Shown: one piece after another, positions 26,607 to 36,163 of the stretch
Layout of the letters: each line of letters begins with the position of its first letter
How positions within the stretch are numbered: the stretch's first letter is position 1
From: Candidatus Petromonas tenebris
Lineage (GTDB): Bacteria > Bacillota > Clostridia > Peptostreptococcales > Caminicellaceae
Direction of reading: 5' to 3'
NCBI GenBank assembly: GCA_014236755.1
Contig: JACCKY010000008.1
Span: 1-58,553 of the forward strand
DNA length: 58,553 nucleotides
Notes under the pieces: model-generated
What the model saw: the letters and a program-made list of their open reading frames with translations, nothing else
Told to the model about the DNA's origin: nothing
Database searches by the model: none
Translations under genes and position numbers: made by a program

Positions 26607-27770
26607 TTATCCTTCTATTCCAACCCTTCTTACATGCATTTTCACATCAATATTTACTTTGGTCTCAGGATAAATTTCATCCCAATTATTCTTAACCTTT
26701 TCCCAAGTTTTCGGTTCAAACTTTCTCAAGTATTCACCAACCTTAAATATATCGGTTTTATATTGCTTCTGTATTTTTTCAACTACTTGTAAAAATTCAT
26801 TGGTCAACTGTTTCTCTGTAACCTTGTTTATCTTTTCTATATATGATGAATCAAAGGGCTCCCCGGGAACTCCATAGTAGTGCTGAAGCAAAATACCTTC
26901 TGCTTCTACTTCGAAATCTATATTTATCCTTTTATCTTCTCCTTCATAGGCTTTCATTTTTGACCTAAGATTCATTTGTTCAACCACAATGTATAATTTA
27001 TCAATTTTTATTGTATAATCGGCTATTTTTCCTCTTCCCTTTAGGATATTTACATCCCTCGTTTCTATGGGATCGAGCCATCCAACTAGTTTATATCCCT
27101 TTAATACTGCCGCTCCCCCTGTAGTAACCTCCTTTTCGCCCTTGGCTATTCTAGGAAACATACTGGCATTGCTTTCCCTGAGATTTGTTATTATTGCATC
27201 GAAGCTAGTTTCAGGTCTTCGTGGAGAAGTTATTTCCTTTTCTATAAGTTCTTCAAGGAATAGACCCATATCCATGTTTTTGCCAGTGTCCATAGTGAGT
27301 ATTTCCTGAGCTTTTTGAGGTGTTATAAAAATATGTATTTTCCTATTTATATATATACTTCTCTGTATTACATCTAAAATTTCCCTCATCATTTTTTCAT
27401 CCCTTGCAAGCTCAGCACCAATAATTGCAACTTTAGAATGATTTAGATAAAAATTCTTGTTGTTTCTAAGATTTATCTGCTGTTTGCCATCGGATGGTGA
27501 AGCACAAACAGTACTATATATGTAGGAGGGATCCCCTTCTGCTTTTTGTGCTATCATGGCTACATTTGGATAAGTGACAGTCAATATATATCGCTTTAAG
27601 TTACTTACTTGTGTTTCCTTTTCTTCCTCTCCCTTTTTTTCTTTTTCTTCATATTTATCGAATCCCATCCCGGTGATAAAGGCCCTCTCATCTATTTCTA
27701 TGTTGTCCCAGCAACCGGAAAAAAATAAGGGGATTATACATAATAAAAACAGACTTAATATTTTACGCAT
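26607..27770 (-). CDS. gerC: spore germinant receptor C subunit, lipoprotein
   Basis: Ger(x)C-family lipoprotein of about 387 residues, third subunit of a spore germinant receptor in the inner spore membrane. The signal peptide ends in a lipobox FFSGC followed by WDNIEIDERAF, the family hallmark. The ATG at 27770 is chosen because GGGAGGGG stands six bases before it; the longer frame from 27818 lies inside gerB. It overlaps the end of gerB by eight bases. C-terminal domain ends near KTWEKVKNNWDEIYP. Germinant specificity cannot be read from the sequence. Confidence 0.92.
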   Translation of the reverse strand: MRKILSLFLLCIIPLFFSGCWDNIEIDERAFITGMGFDKYEEKEKKGEEEKETQVSNLKRYILTVTYPNVAMIAQKAEGDPSYIYSTVCASPSDGKQQINLRNNKNFYLNHSKVAIIGAELARDEKMMREILDVIQRSIYINRKIHIFITPQKAQEILTMDTGKNMDMGLFLEELIEKEITSPRRPETSFDAIITNLRESNASMFPRIAKGEKEVTTGGAAVLKGYKLVGWLDPIETRDVNILKGRGKIADYTIKIDKLYIVVEQMNLRSKMKAYEGEDKRINIDFEVEAEGILLQHYYGVPGEPFDSSYIEKINKVTEKQLTNEFLQVVEKIQKQYKTDIFKVGEYLRKFEPKTWEKVKNNWDEIYPETKVNIDVKMHVRRVGIEG

Positions 27771-28875
27771 TTTTTCCCCTCCCATGTTTAGATTTCCTTT
27801 TAAAGTAGCTAATCGCAAGCAGAAAAGAGGGTATAATCACTGCGGATATGCTTCCAAAAAAATTGGAAAACAGACCTAGAAAATCATATACTTGAGCTAC
27901 ATTTTCAGGTATCAGTGATATTAGATAAACTACAGGAATGATGGGAAGAGCCAAATAATTATGCTCCCTGGATTTTAGCAATCTGCTAAGTAAAAATACA
28001 GCACCAAAATGTGTAATCACAACCGTCATAAATATAGAAAGTAGCCATATAGACATTATTACAACCTCTACATTTTCAAAGATGGTTCCCGGTATTTCAA
28101 CAGTCTTAAACAAAGTTACCACAGGCCATATCAAACTTTTTGTTTCAGCTATTCCGAATCTCGCTATAGTGATAAAAACGGTAATAAAATATATAACTGA
28201 AACAGTTCCAAGGGACCACATGGAAACTCTCTTTATTTTGTCAAAATCCTTAACAAAAAAACCTAAAAACAATATAAACTCAAAGCCTAAAAAACTGAAG
28301 GCTACTTCCGGAATAGCCTTAATCAGTTTTAAAGGCGGAGTATGAAAAAACGGTAAGAAATATGATGGGTCTAATTCACCCATAACGAAAAACATTGTAA
28401 ATATTGCAGGAATTATGGATAAGGGCAGAATCAATACTGACATCCTGGCTATAGTCTCTATTCCGCTTCTTACAGTATACACACTTGCTAGCAGAAATGT
28501 TATCATTATAACCTCTATGGGAGTAGCAAGCAATAGAAAGTTTTTGCTTATTTCGCCAAAGGCTCTAATCTCTAATATGATTAGTACCACAAGATAAAAT
28601 AAATAAATGAATCCTATTATTGTTCCTATTGGCTTTGAAGTAATAGAACTCCCTATTTCTATTATGGTTTTATTTGGAAATTTAGTAATCAGCTTTAATA
28701 TTATCAAAGCTATAACTCCAAAAACTATGGCACCGGCTACCATAACTATCAAACTGTCAGGGCCTGCTTTATCAGCCAAATTCCTTGGTAGTGATAATAT
28801 TCCTATCCCTATTATCAATGTAACAAGTACAGAAAACAACTGATCGCTCGTTATCCTATCATTGTTTCTATTCAC
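27763..28875 (-). CDS. gerB: spore germinant receptor B subunit, permease-like
   Basis: 370 residues, about 10 membrane helices, of the GerB part of the APC amino-acid permease superfamily. The start ITSDQLFSVLVTLIIGIGIL with the LPRNLA segment is typical, as is the C-terminal KRKSKHG. It forms the germinant-binding subunit with GerA and GerC in the spore inner membrane. It lies 5 bp after gerA and overlaps gerC. No damage visible. Confidence 0.92.
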   Translation of the reverse strand: MNRNNDRITSDQLFSVLVTLIIGIGILSLPRNLADKAGPDSLIVMVAGAIVFGVIALIILKLITKFPNKTIIEIGSSITSKPIGTIIGFIYLFYLVVLIILEIRAFGEISKNFLLLATPIEVIMITFLLASVYTVRSGIETIARMSVLILPLSIIPAIFTMFFVMGELDPSYFLPFFHTPPLKLIKAIPEVAFSFLGFEFILFLGFFVKDFDKIKRVSMWSLGTVSVIYFITVFITIARFGIAETKSLIWPVVTLFKTVEIPGTIFENVEVVIMSIWLLSIFMTVVITHFGAVFLLSRLLKSREHNYLALPIIPVVYLISLIPENVAQVYDFLGLFSNFFGSISAVIIPSFLLAISYFKRKSKHGRGKNA

Positions 28876-28880
28876 GGTAT

Positions 28881-30449
28881 CTACATCCTTTTTTTATTAT
28901 TATCATGTACATGGTCAACAAGTCTGTCCTTATCATCTTTTGCTATAAATTCCGGTCTTTTTTTCATTTTGTGTAAAGGTGCCTTAAATAAAGTATCCTT
29001 AAAGTCTTTTAAACTAATGTTATATATGTTAAAGGGCGTTAGATAAGGTACACCAAAGCTTTTCAGATTGCATAAATGGGTCAATGTTATCAAAAAAGCC
29101 AACATTACTCCATAAAGACCCAATACGGCAGCAAAACCCATGTACACAAACCTAAGCAGTCTAAAGCCAATTGCAAAGCTGTAACTCGGTGTAGTGTAGG
29201 CAGCTATGGCAGTTAAAGCTACTATTATAACCATAAGAGAACTCACTATTCCTGCTTCAACGGCAGCCTGACCAAGCACCAGACCTCCTACTATCCCTAT
29301 GGTAGCTCCTATAGGGCCTGGAAGTCTTATACCTGCTTCCCTTAAGAGTTCAAGGGAAAACTCCATAATAAATGCTTCTATAAAGGAAGGAAAAGGTACT
29401 CCATCCCTACTACCAGCTATGTAAAGGGCAAGCTCCGTAGGAATCATTCCCGGATGATAAGAGGTCATTGCTATATAAAGTGAGGGAAGAAAAAGAGATG
29501 TAATAACTGCTACGTACCTCAATATTCTTATTGCATTTCCTATTAAAAATCTTTCATTGTAATCCTCTACTGACTGCAACAGACTGTTAAAGGTAGTTGG
29601 AATTATAAGAGCAAAGGGAGTATTATCTACTATTATTCCTATCTTACCCTCGTACAGTGCTCCTACAACCTTTTCTGGTCTCTCTGTAGATTGAATCTGA
29701 GGAAAGGGAGACCGCCAATTATCTTCTAATAGCTGTTCTATATATCCGCTTTCTAAAATACCGTCTATATCTATGTTCTTAAGTCGCCTTACTACTTTTT
29801 TTAATATATCCTTATTTACAATTTCATCTATAAAAAGCACTGCTATATCGGTTTTAGACCTCTTTCCTATCTGCATCTGTTTTATCTTAAATTTAGGGTC
29901 CCTTATTCTTCTTCTTACTAGAGATGTATTAACCCTCATTGTTTCTACAAAGCCTTCTCTTGAGCCTCTGATTACTGCTTCAGTTTCGGGTTCTGATACG
30001 CTTCTCATAGGCCATCCTTTCGAGGCAATAACTATTGCTTTGTTCCATTTGTCAATCAGGAGTACTGTTTCTCCAGTCAAAATATTATCTACCACTAAGT
30101 TAATATCTTCAATTTCCTTGAGGTCTGAAACAGAAAGCACACCATCTTTGATGAGATCATATACCTTCTCCCTTATCGTATTGACATCAGGGTCCGTCAT
30201 CCTGGCTAAAATCATGAGGTTTTTCAGTACGTATTCATTGACCAAGTTTTTATCTGCTAATCCTTCCGCATAAATAGTAGCAAATTTTAACTTCTGCCCC
30301 TTTCCAACGCTAAACTCTCTATATATCACATCATCACAATTATTTAATATTTCTTTTACCTTTCCTAAATTTTGATCCAAACTTTTTGTGATTTTTATTT
30401 TATTTCTCTTATCTTCCTCAGGTGCAAAGAGTTCCTCATAAAACCCCAT
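28881..30449 (-). CDS. gerA: spore germinant receptor A subunit
   Basis: 522 residues, GerA family. The soluble N-terminal domain (about 1-300) contains EVLLIDKWNKAIVIASKGWP-like family stretches and SEPETEAVIRGSREGFVETM, RRRIRDPKFK. Four to five membrane helices follow (about 310-470) with PFPSFIEAFIMEFSLELLREAG and the short C-terminal cytosolic tail. RBS GGAGG precedes the ATG. First gene of the gerA-gerB-gerC receptor operon. Forespore expression is expected from the family. Confidence 0.94.
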   Translation of the reverse strand: MGFYEELFAPEEDKRNKIKITKSLDQNLGKVKEILNNCDDVIYREFSVGKGQKLKFATIYAEGLADKNLVNEYVLKNLMILARMTDPDVNTIREKVYDLIKDGVLSVSDLKEIEDINLVVDNILTGETVLLIDKWNKAIVIASKGWPMRSVSEPETEAVIRGSREGFVETMRVNTSLVRRRIRDPKFKIKQMQIGKRSKTDIAVLFIDEIVNKDILKKVVRRLKNIDIDGILESGYIEQLLEDNWRSPFPQIQSTERPEKVVGALYEGKIGIIVDNTPFALIIPTTFNSLLQSVEDYNERFLIGNAIRILRYVAVITSLFLPSLYIAMTSYHPGMIPTELALYIAGSRDGVPFPSFIEAFIMEFSLELLREAGIRLPGPIGATIGIVGGLVLGQAAVEAGIVSSLMVIIVALTAIAAYTTPSYSFAIGFRLLRFVYMGFAAVLGLYGVMLAFLITLTHLCNLKSFGVPYLTPFNIYNISLKDFKDTLFKAPLHKMKKRPEFIAKDDKDRLVDHVHDNNKKRM

Positions 30450-30489
30450 AATATTAACCTCCTAAACTGGTCTACGATCATATCTTTAT

Positions 30490-30695
30490 TAGCTTCTCGT
30501 TACTCAGGATATGGGCGCTGGGCACTTCTTGATTAGTCCTTAGTTCTTAGCCATTAGACCTTAGTAAATTTAGGTGAATCTTTTAAGGTGCTGAGCGCTG
30601 GGTATTAGGTTTTGAGAGTTACTCTAATCTTTTAAGTCTTGCCGGTCACCTGTTACCCGTAACCCGTTTTTAAGTCTCTTAACTCTAAACTCTTA
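30490..30695 (-). repeat. heptad-repeat composite element, copy 6
   Basis: Plus strand: TCTCGTTACTCAGG, GGGCGCTGGGCAC, TTAGTCCTTAGTTCTTAG, a second GTGCTGAGCGCTGGG block and CACCTGTTACCCGTAACCCG. Fills the gap before gerA together with the MITE that follows. Confidence 0.65.
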
Positions 30696-30730
30696 ATCAC
30701 TACCTCTTATATCCCTATCTCAAACATAAA

Positions 30731-30851
30731 TTAACTTGCCTCGCTAGTTCCTTATAGATATCCTTCAATAATCCTCTTCAAATTCGCTTCAGAGGAAACA
30801 TTGAAGGATATTTAAAGCTATACTGTTAGAGTAACTAGCACAAGAGGTTAA
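30731..30851. repeat. MITE, short form
   Basis: Complete 121-bp copy: TTAACTTGCCTCGCTAGTTC ... CTAGCACAAGAGGTTAA, near-palindromic, bounded by TTAA. It lacks the central AAAACAGTTCTT segment of the long form. It overlaps the end of the next small gene. Confidence 0.85.
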
Positions 30852-30852
30852 A

Positions 30853-31062
30853 TTATAGTATAAAGTTAGCAAGTATCAAAAAAGCTCCCCCAACTATTAA
30901 ATATCCATATCCTATTATTCTCGATATTTTTTCTTCTCTTTTTAAATTCTTTTTTTTCAGCTGTTTAGAATCTATATACAAATTGAACATAGCCGTTCCA
31001 AATATAAGCATATATATATATAAAGTAGAAAGGTCTTTAATCTTGTGCACTATCTGTGACAA
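30853..31062 (-). CDS. small membrane protein (CLC_0170-like)
   Basis: 69 residues, two predicted membrane helices (about 12-28 and 48-67) joined by a charged loop DSKQLKKKNLKREEKISR. Size, the YIDSK motif and helix layout resemble the small clostridial CLC_0170 family of unknown role (from memory, not searched). The start is a TTG with GAGG somewhat far upstream, so it is less sure than most. The stop codon adjoins a MITE, which may have supplied the end of the gene. It is upstream of the ger operon but separated by repeats. Confidence 0.65.
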   Translation of the reverse strand: MSQIVHKIKDLSTLYIYMLIFGTAMFNLYIDSKQLKKKNLKREEKISRIIGYGYLIVGGAFLILANFIL

Positions 31063-31179
31063 TTAATCACATCCCTCGAATAAAAAATGTTTTAGTAAAA
31101 AAGAAAAACAGGCCTTCATCGTAGTCCAAAGTAGATTCTTATAGGCAGCTATTATGAAAAACTAGCAAGGCGAGTTAAC

Positions 31180-31300
31180 TTAACTTGTCTCGCTAGTTCC
31201 TTATAGATATCCTTCAATAATCCTCTTCAAATTCGCTTCAGAGGAAACATTGAAGGATATTTAAAGACATACTGTTAGAGTAACTAGCACAAGTGGTTAA
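31180..31300. repeat. MITE, short form
   Basis: Second complete 121-bp copy. A piece of another inverted end (ACTAGCAAGGCGAGTTAA) directly abuts it at 31161-31178. Nothing else is seen in the 343-bp gap 31063-31405. Confidence 0.85.
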
Positions 31301-31405
31301 GTTAAATTTTCTCTATAATATAATTTGCAAATTTAAACTCACATATTCATATTATAGAAATAAAAAAAAACAGTAGAAATCATTTTTCTACCGTCTCTTT
31401 AATAC

Positions 31406-32101
31406 TTATATCCAAAAATCTGATTTTTTCTTTTTCTTCCAGGAAAGTATGGATTCTTCAACTTTTTCAATATGAATTTGTGCATATCTTTGTGCCTTTT
31501 TAGGATCTCTGGCTTCAATGGCATCTACTATGGCCTTATGATATTTAACCAGGTCTTCATGCTGACTGTATTCATTAAAATATATAACCCTAAATCTTTG
31601 AACTTGCTCATGAAGCCCTTGGACAATCTGTATAAGCTTATTATTTTTTGATCCTTCAATTATTTTATCATGGAATTTATTATCTAGGGCAATCATTCCT
31701 TCTCTGTCCATATTCCCTAAAGAATTTTCAAACTGACTTTGAACATTTTTAAGCTCTTCAACTTCTTCATCCGCCATTCTTTCGGCAGCCAGATAGGCAG
31801 CCAATCCCTCTAAATAAGCCCTAACTTCTAAAACGTCTAAAATGTCCTTTACCGATAGATCAGCTACATAGGCCCCTTTCCTGGGAACCATCTCAACCAG
31901 TCCTTCAAGCTCAAGCTTTCTTATAGCCTCTCTAACCGGAGTACGACTAACTCCAAGCTGATCTGCCAGTTGCAGCTCCATTAATCTCTCGCCAGGTTCC
32001 AGTTCTCCATTTAATATAGAAGTTCTAAGATATTCGAAAACTACTTCCCTTAAAGGCTTATAGTTTCCCAGTTCTAACTTATTAATCTTTTCTTCTTTCA
32101 T
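31406..32101 (-). CDS. GntR-family regulator, FCD (FadR) domain
   Basis: 231 residues: N-terminal winged helix (about 15-80, ERLMELQLADQLGVSRTPVREAIRKLELEGLV) and C-terminal FCD helical ligand domain (about 90-220) with metal-type residues in DNKFHDKI and YHKAIVDAI. It probably senses an organic acid or related metabolite. It follows ispE by one base, an arrangement seen in several Clostridia, but it need not control isoprenoid synthesis. RBS GGGAGG precedes the ATG. Target unknown. Confidence 0.92.
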   Translation of the reverse strand: MKEEKINKLELGNYKPLREVVFEYLRTSILNGELEPGERLMELQLADQLGVSRTPVREAIRKLELEGLVEMVPRKGAYVADLSVKDILDVLEVRAYLEGLAAYLAAERMADEEVEELKNVQSQFENSLGNMDREGMIALDNKFHDKIIEGSKNNKLIQIVQGLHEQVQRFRVIYFNEYSQHEDLVKYHKAIVDAIEARDPKKAQRYAQIHIEKVEESILSWKKKKKSDFWI

Positions 32102-32102
32102 A

Positions 32103-32966
32103 TTACTGCCTCCCGTTATAAGTCCTAACCATATAAGTTTGCTTAAATAATAGTTTTAATTTTCCGTATGCCGATTTCGCCCTTTCATAATCCTTAAAAA
32201 TACCAAAGACGCTTGGTCCACTACCGCTCATAAGACTTCCCATAGCTCCATACTGCATCATCTTTCTTTTAATTCTTTTTACGATAGGATGTCTTTTTTG
32301 GATACCGGCTTCAAACACATTACATAGATTTTTGGATACATCATACAGGTTATCTCTTTCAATAGCATCAACTAGAGCATCTGTATCAGGTCGCTTCTTA
32401 ATGTTTCCCAGCTGAAGGCTCCCATAGGCTTCAGCCGTTGAAACGCTGACAGTTGGTTTAGACAAAACTATCCATCCACTTCTTAAGCCATTTATTTTAG
32501 TCAGCTTTTCTCCAATACCTTCAGCTAATGCTCCCCCTCCCAATATGCAAAAAGGTACATCAGCCCCTATACCAGTTCCAAGTTCAAGCATTTCCTTCAA
32601 AGATAAATTCAGTTGAAATAAAGCATTCAGTCCCTTTATAACTGCTGCTGCATCAGTACTTCCACCAGCTAAGCCAGCTGCAATTGGAATATTCTTTTTT
32701 ATATAAATATATATTCCTTTATCTATATTATATTTTTTTATCACTAAATCAGCTGCCTTGTATGCTATATTTGAAATGTCCGTCGGCAGGAAGGTGCAAT
32801 CCGTTTCCAATATTATTCCCTTTTCTATTTTCTTTAAATAAATTTCATCATAAAGTCCTATCTGCTGCATCACCATCTTTACATTATGGTATCCATCAGG
32901 CCGTTTATTTAATACATCGAGGGATAAATTGATTTTAGCCATGGCTTGTAACTTTAGTTCATCCAT
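32103..32966 (-). CDS. ispE: 4-diphosphocytidyl-2-C-methyl-D-erythritol kinase
   Basis: 287 residues, GHMP kinase fold. It phosphorylates CDP-methylerythritol in the MEP isoprenoid pathway. Motif 1 is AMAKINLSLDVL near the start; the ATP motif is NIPIAAGLAGGSTDAAAV (about 88-105); the C-terminal motif is GSLMSGSGPSVFGIF. Length is standard and RBS AGAGGTG precedes the ATG. Next to a GntR regulator; upstream are a repeat scrap and a terminator. Confidence 0.96.
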   Translation of the reverse strand: MDELKLQAMAKINLSLDVLNKRPDGYHNVKMVMQQIGLYDEIYLKKIEKGIILETDCTFLPTDISNIAYKAADLVIKKYNIDKGIYIYIKKNIPIAAGLAGGSTDAAAVIKGLNALFQLNLSLKEMLELGTGIGADVPFCILGGGALAEGIGEKLTKINGLRSGWIVLSKPTVSVSTAEAYGSLQLGNIKKRPDTDALVDAIERDNLYDVSKNLCNVFEAGIQKRHPIVKRIKRKMMQYGAMGSLMSGSGPSVFGIFKDYERAKSAYGKLKLLFKQTYMVRTYNGRQ

Positions 32967-33045
32967 TAGTTCACCTCTTTCTATAGGATCACAACCTTAA
33001 ACTATAAGTCGGAATCCTATAAATCTCCAGCCAGTTATTCTACAA

Positions 33046-33114
33046 CATTTTGTTAGTTCGCAGTTAGTAGCATATGCAGGTCCAGCTCTTGGTCTTCCCT
33101 GTTACCTGTTAACT
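33046..33114 (-). repeat. heptad-repeat composite element, copy 7 (short)
   Basis: Plus strand TTAGTTCGCAGTTAGTAGCA and CCCTGTTACCTGTTAAC. Internally deleted relative to other copies. Confidence 0.5.
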
Positions 33115-33171
33115 ATATTATCCGTATACAAAATACAAAATTCAAAATGCATACCACTTATATTATAAACA

Positions 33172-33199
33172 AAAAATCCGTAGTAAACTACGGATTTTT
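33172..33199 (-). terminator. terminator between the SPOCS-LysM gene and ispE
   Basis: AAAATCCGTAG / CTACGGATTTT with a 4-base loop and T runs both ways. Confidence 0.85.
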
Positions 33200-33222
33200 G
33201 CAGATTTTAAAATTTTATTAAA

Positions 33223-33403
33223 TTAACTCCTTGTGCTAGTTACTCTAATAGTATAGCTTTAAATATCCTTCAATGTTTCCTCTGAAGCGACTTTGAAAAG
33301 CTATTTTTATCTCTAAATCTTTTTCTATTAAAACAGCTCTTCTACGGAACCTGAAGAGGATTATTGAAGGATATCTATAAAAGGAACTAGCGAGGCAAAT
33401 TAA
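33223..33403. repeat. MITE, long form, inverted orientation
   Basis: 181-bp copy reading TTAACTCCTTGTGCTAGTTA ... CTAGCGAGGCAAATTAA, opposite to the other copies. The gap 32967-33586 otherwise holds a heptad scrap, a terminator, and at 33512-33590 a stretch resembling the far end of heptad copy 8 (GTTAGCTGTTAACTGTTAGCC). Confidence 0.85.
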
Positions 33404-33586
33404 GTTAACCTCACATTTTCAATTACATGTTCCATATTGAATGTTGCAAGTAAATATCTCAAGTCAAAACTCTAGGTGCATCGCTACTAGCTTCTTAGGT
33501 TAATTCATCTTTGCCATAAACGGTTAGCTGTTAACTGTTAGCCTTTTTAAAATTTCACTAAAAATAATTTTCATTTTCTTGTATCA

Positions 33587-35161
33587 TTAGAGTTTGTATT
33601 TATAGGTCTTTTGAATGATTATACGATCTCCCGGCATAATTTCATCAGGATTTTCTATATCGTTCGCTTCGAGTATCTCCCGCACTGTGGTATTATATCT
33701 CTTAGCAATCTCCCACAATGTATCTCCTTTTTGAACAAAGTATATAGTTATACTTGCCCTATTATCTTCTTTATTCTCTTCCCCTAAATCTTCAAGATTG
33801 ACGATTACTTCCTTTTCACAGCCTTCACTAATCTCTGCATACAGACCTAAGTTTAATTTGCATTCTACCTGCTTTGAATTGATACTTGAAAAATTAATTT
33901 CTTCGATATTTACCTTTATATTTGAATCCATATGGTCCTTTATACCAGGCATTTCAACAAAATGTCTAAATGGTATTTCTTCATTAAAGGAATATACCTG
34001 CATTTCTTCTGTGTTCGCTACATAAAGCACTGTTACTTTAATAAAACCCTCAACGATATTTTTTTCCTCAACTATCCTATAATCTGTAACTGTAGGTTTG
34101 GCATTTACAGTAAAGACTTTGAAAATACTTGGGTGACCATCGGGTAGATCTAAAGTTTCTTTTATAACTGTTTGGGCTGAATCTTTTCCAACCTTTCTCG
34201 TGAACTTTAGTCGACTCTTTTGAAGATTCAAGTTGCGGGATGGTGAGTAAGCATCCAGCAACACCTCTTTTTCTTCCTTATCAAATACTTCTACATGGGC
34301 CTTTAATACCACTTCCATATCATAGACCTTGTTTTGTTCCTCTAAATTTTTCTTAACTTCTGTAAATATATCACCAATCATCAAGTCAGTCTTGCAGTCC
34401 ATATCTTCCAAGGCCTTTGGAACTTCTACAAAATGAGTAAAGGGAAGTTCATGATTTACTTCATATACCGGATTTCTTGGCTCCTCGGTTGCATAGAGTA
34501 TACTGAGCTTAATATTACCTCCTATTATTACTTTACCGTCTGTAAGCTTTGTTTCATTGACTACAACGAACCCTTTGGTCTGAAGTACTTGAAAAATTTC
34601 CGGTGTATCTTCTGCCATTTCAAAGGTCTCTCTTAAAACTGTCTGAGCTGAATTAGAGCCAACTAAATTATCATACTTTATTTTATCCTTTAATGCCTGC
34701 ATATCTTCTATTCCTTCTGCTCCCTTAAGAACATCTACTTTATCGGTTTTGAATACTCTGCCCGTTAAATTTAAAACAGCTTGCATAGAAACTTTTCTTT
34801 CATTCATTATGCTATAATCTATATGCTCTAACTTGCACTCTACCTCTGGTGTCATTAGTGCATCTATATCGTTCATTTCTATACTTTGGTTAAAGTTTGC
34901 TGAGGCTTTCATGCTATGTAAAGGCTGTTCTGAACCCGCTGGTGCATAAAGTATTTCAAAATTCACTACTCCATCAACAAGGATTTTGTTCTGCATTATC
35001 TCCTTATCCAATATGATGACTTTTCCTTCAACTGATAAAATCCTTGAAATATCCGGTTTGGAATCCGGAACAACAACATCCTCCTCAATTAATGTTTGAA
35101 GATTTTCGACTCCGACTATTCTATCTAATTTAAGCGTTTCCCTTACTAAATTCACGGCCAC
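33587..35161 (-). CDS. SPOCS (DUF3794) and LysM domain protein
   Basis: About 524 residues: three DUF3794/SPOCS beta domains (about 40-130, 190-290, 350-440) and one C-terminal LysM domain (about 475-520, VQKGDTLWEIAKRYNTTVREI). Such proteins occur only in spore formers and are thought to be coat or cortex-associated morphogenetic proteins. The start is taken as GTG 35161 (MAVNLVRETLK) with AGGAGG nine bases upstream; the ATG at 35170 touches the Shine-Dalgarno itself. The pattern VLRETFEMAEDTPEIFQVL / VIKETLDLPDGHPSIFKVF shows internal repetition. Monocistronic. Confidence 0.9.
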   Translation of the reverse strand: MAVNLVRETLKLDRIVGVENLQTLIEEDVVVPDSKPDISRILSVEGKVIILDKEIMQNKILVDGVVNFEILYAPAGSEQPLHSMKASANFNQSIEMNDIDALMTPEVECKLEHIDYSIMNERKVSMQAVLNLTGRVFKTDKVDVLKGAEGIEDMQALKDKIKYDNLVGSNSAQTVLRETFEMAEDTPEIFQVLQTKGFVVVNETKLTDGKVIIGGNIKLSILYATEEPRNPVYEVNHELPFTHFVEVPKALEDMDCKTDLMIGDIFTEVKKNLEEQNKVYDMEVVLKAHVEVFDKEEKEVLLDAYSPSRNLNLQKSRLKFTRKVGKDSAQTVIKETLDLPDGHPSIFKVFTVNAKPTVTDYRIVEEKNIVEGFIKVTVLYVANTEEMQVYSFNEEIPFRHFVEMPGIKDHMDSNIKVNIEEINFSSINSKQVECKLNLGLYAEISEGCEKEVIVNLEDLGEENKEDNRASITIYFVQKGDTLWEIAKRYNTTVREILEANDIENPDEIMPGDRIIIQKTYKYKL

Positions 35162-35402
35162 TCTTTTCATCCTCCTTACAATTTACTATGGAATTCCTAT
35201 TATATTAATATTTTATGGACACAAAAATATGTCAAAAAAATTTTGTCACAGCTTATTTTTCAATGTATATCATATATATGCATGTATATTCCAAAAAATA
35301 CAAAAAGAAGGGAAAATATTTTTCCACTTCTTTTTGTACAGGAAGTCGATTTATAATTTCAATAAAATAAAAATAAAATACCTGTATAATACAGGCATTC
35401 TC

Positions 35403-35669
35403 CTATGATGCTTGAATTTTTCTATCATTACTGCAAAGAGTGATTTCTACGGTTTCTGTCAATATATCTGAATAGCTATAAGATACCTTTCTTTCAGAAC
35501 TTAGTCCTCTGTCAATTCTAACTACAAAAATACTTGGATATACTTCCTCCAAAACTCCTTCTTTTACAAATATTCTTTTTCTTCCTTTGTTTGTTTTTAG
35601 TATGACTTTTTGACCTAAACAGTTTTCCACATTTTTTCTAAGTTCTATTAAAGTCTCTCTTGTGGCCAA
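35403..35669 (-). CDS. veg: Veg family protein
   Basis: 88 residues, full length for Veg: ETLIELRKNVENCLGQKVILKTNKGRKR, then EGVLEEVYPSIFVVRID and SYSYSDILTETVEI. In Bacillus subtilis Veg stimulates biofilm matrix genes by opposing SinR; in Clostridia its role is not established. The start is a TTG after GGAAGGTGA. It stands alone, followed by an AT-rich gap before the SPOCS-LysM gene. Strong family match. Confidence 0.93.
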   Translation of the reverse strand: MATRETLIELRKNVENCLGQKVILKTNKGRKRIFVKEGVLEEVYPSIFVVRIDRGLSSERKVSYSYSDILTETVEITLCSNDRKIQAS

Positions 35670-35848
35670 AAAAAATCACCTTCCTTCAATTGTATACAGT
35701 ATAATATTATCACATAATTATATAAAAGTCAAATTTTAAGTATAATATTATACAATGATTGATTTAACTTGTCAATACAATATTTGTCTACTTCTATTAA
35801 TTCCTTAAATTGTAAGAAAATATTCAATAATTTTTTTCCATCTTGAAC

Positions 35849-36120
35849 AAAGGCGTCTTCGACGCATTTGTTGGTTCGTAGTTAGTAGTTCGTAGTTGGT
35901 AGCCCTAATTAGTTCTTAGCTCTTGGCTCTTGGCAAATCCTAGTCGTTCTTTAGGGTCTTTCTTGTGGCCCGTCACCTTTTTGCCATGAGCGGTCAACAG
36001 TTAGCTGTTAGCCTTTTTAATATTTCAGTGGAAATAATTTGCAATTAGTTGTATCAATTGAATTTATTTCATTTTATGACTGCAATTTTTTTGGAAAAAA
36101 TGTTTGAGCCCTTTGCTATA
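35849..36120 (-). repeat. heptad-repeat composite element, copy 8 (longest)
   Basis: Plus strand: hairpin AAGGCGTCTTCGACGCATTT, four GTTNGTA units, four TTAGCTC-type units, GGCCCGTCACC, GTTAGCTGTTAGCC, then a tail TATGACTGCAATTTTTTTGG to about 36120. Its ends match those of copy 11, which defines the element borders. Nothing else is seen in the gap 35670-36163 besides the next terminator. Confidence 0.75.
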
Positions 36121-36124
36121 AAAA

Positions 36125-36157
36125 GCCGGCGATGATTAATAATTAATCATCGCCGGC
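36125..36157 (-). terminator. strong terminator of the XRE gene
   Basis: GCCGGCGATGATTA / TAATCATCGCCGGC, an uninterrupted GC-rich stem with A/T runs on both sides. Confidence 0.92.
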
Positions 36158-36163
36158 AAAAAA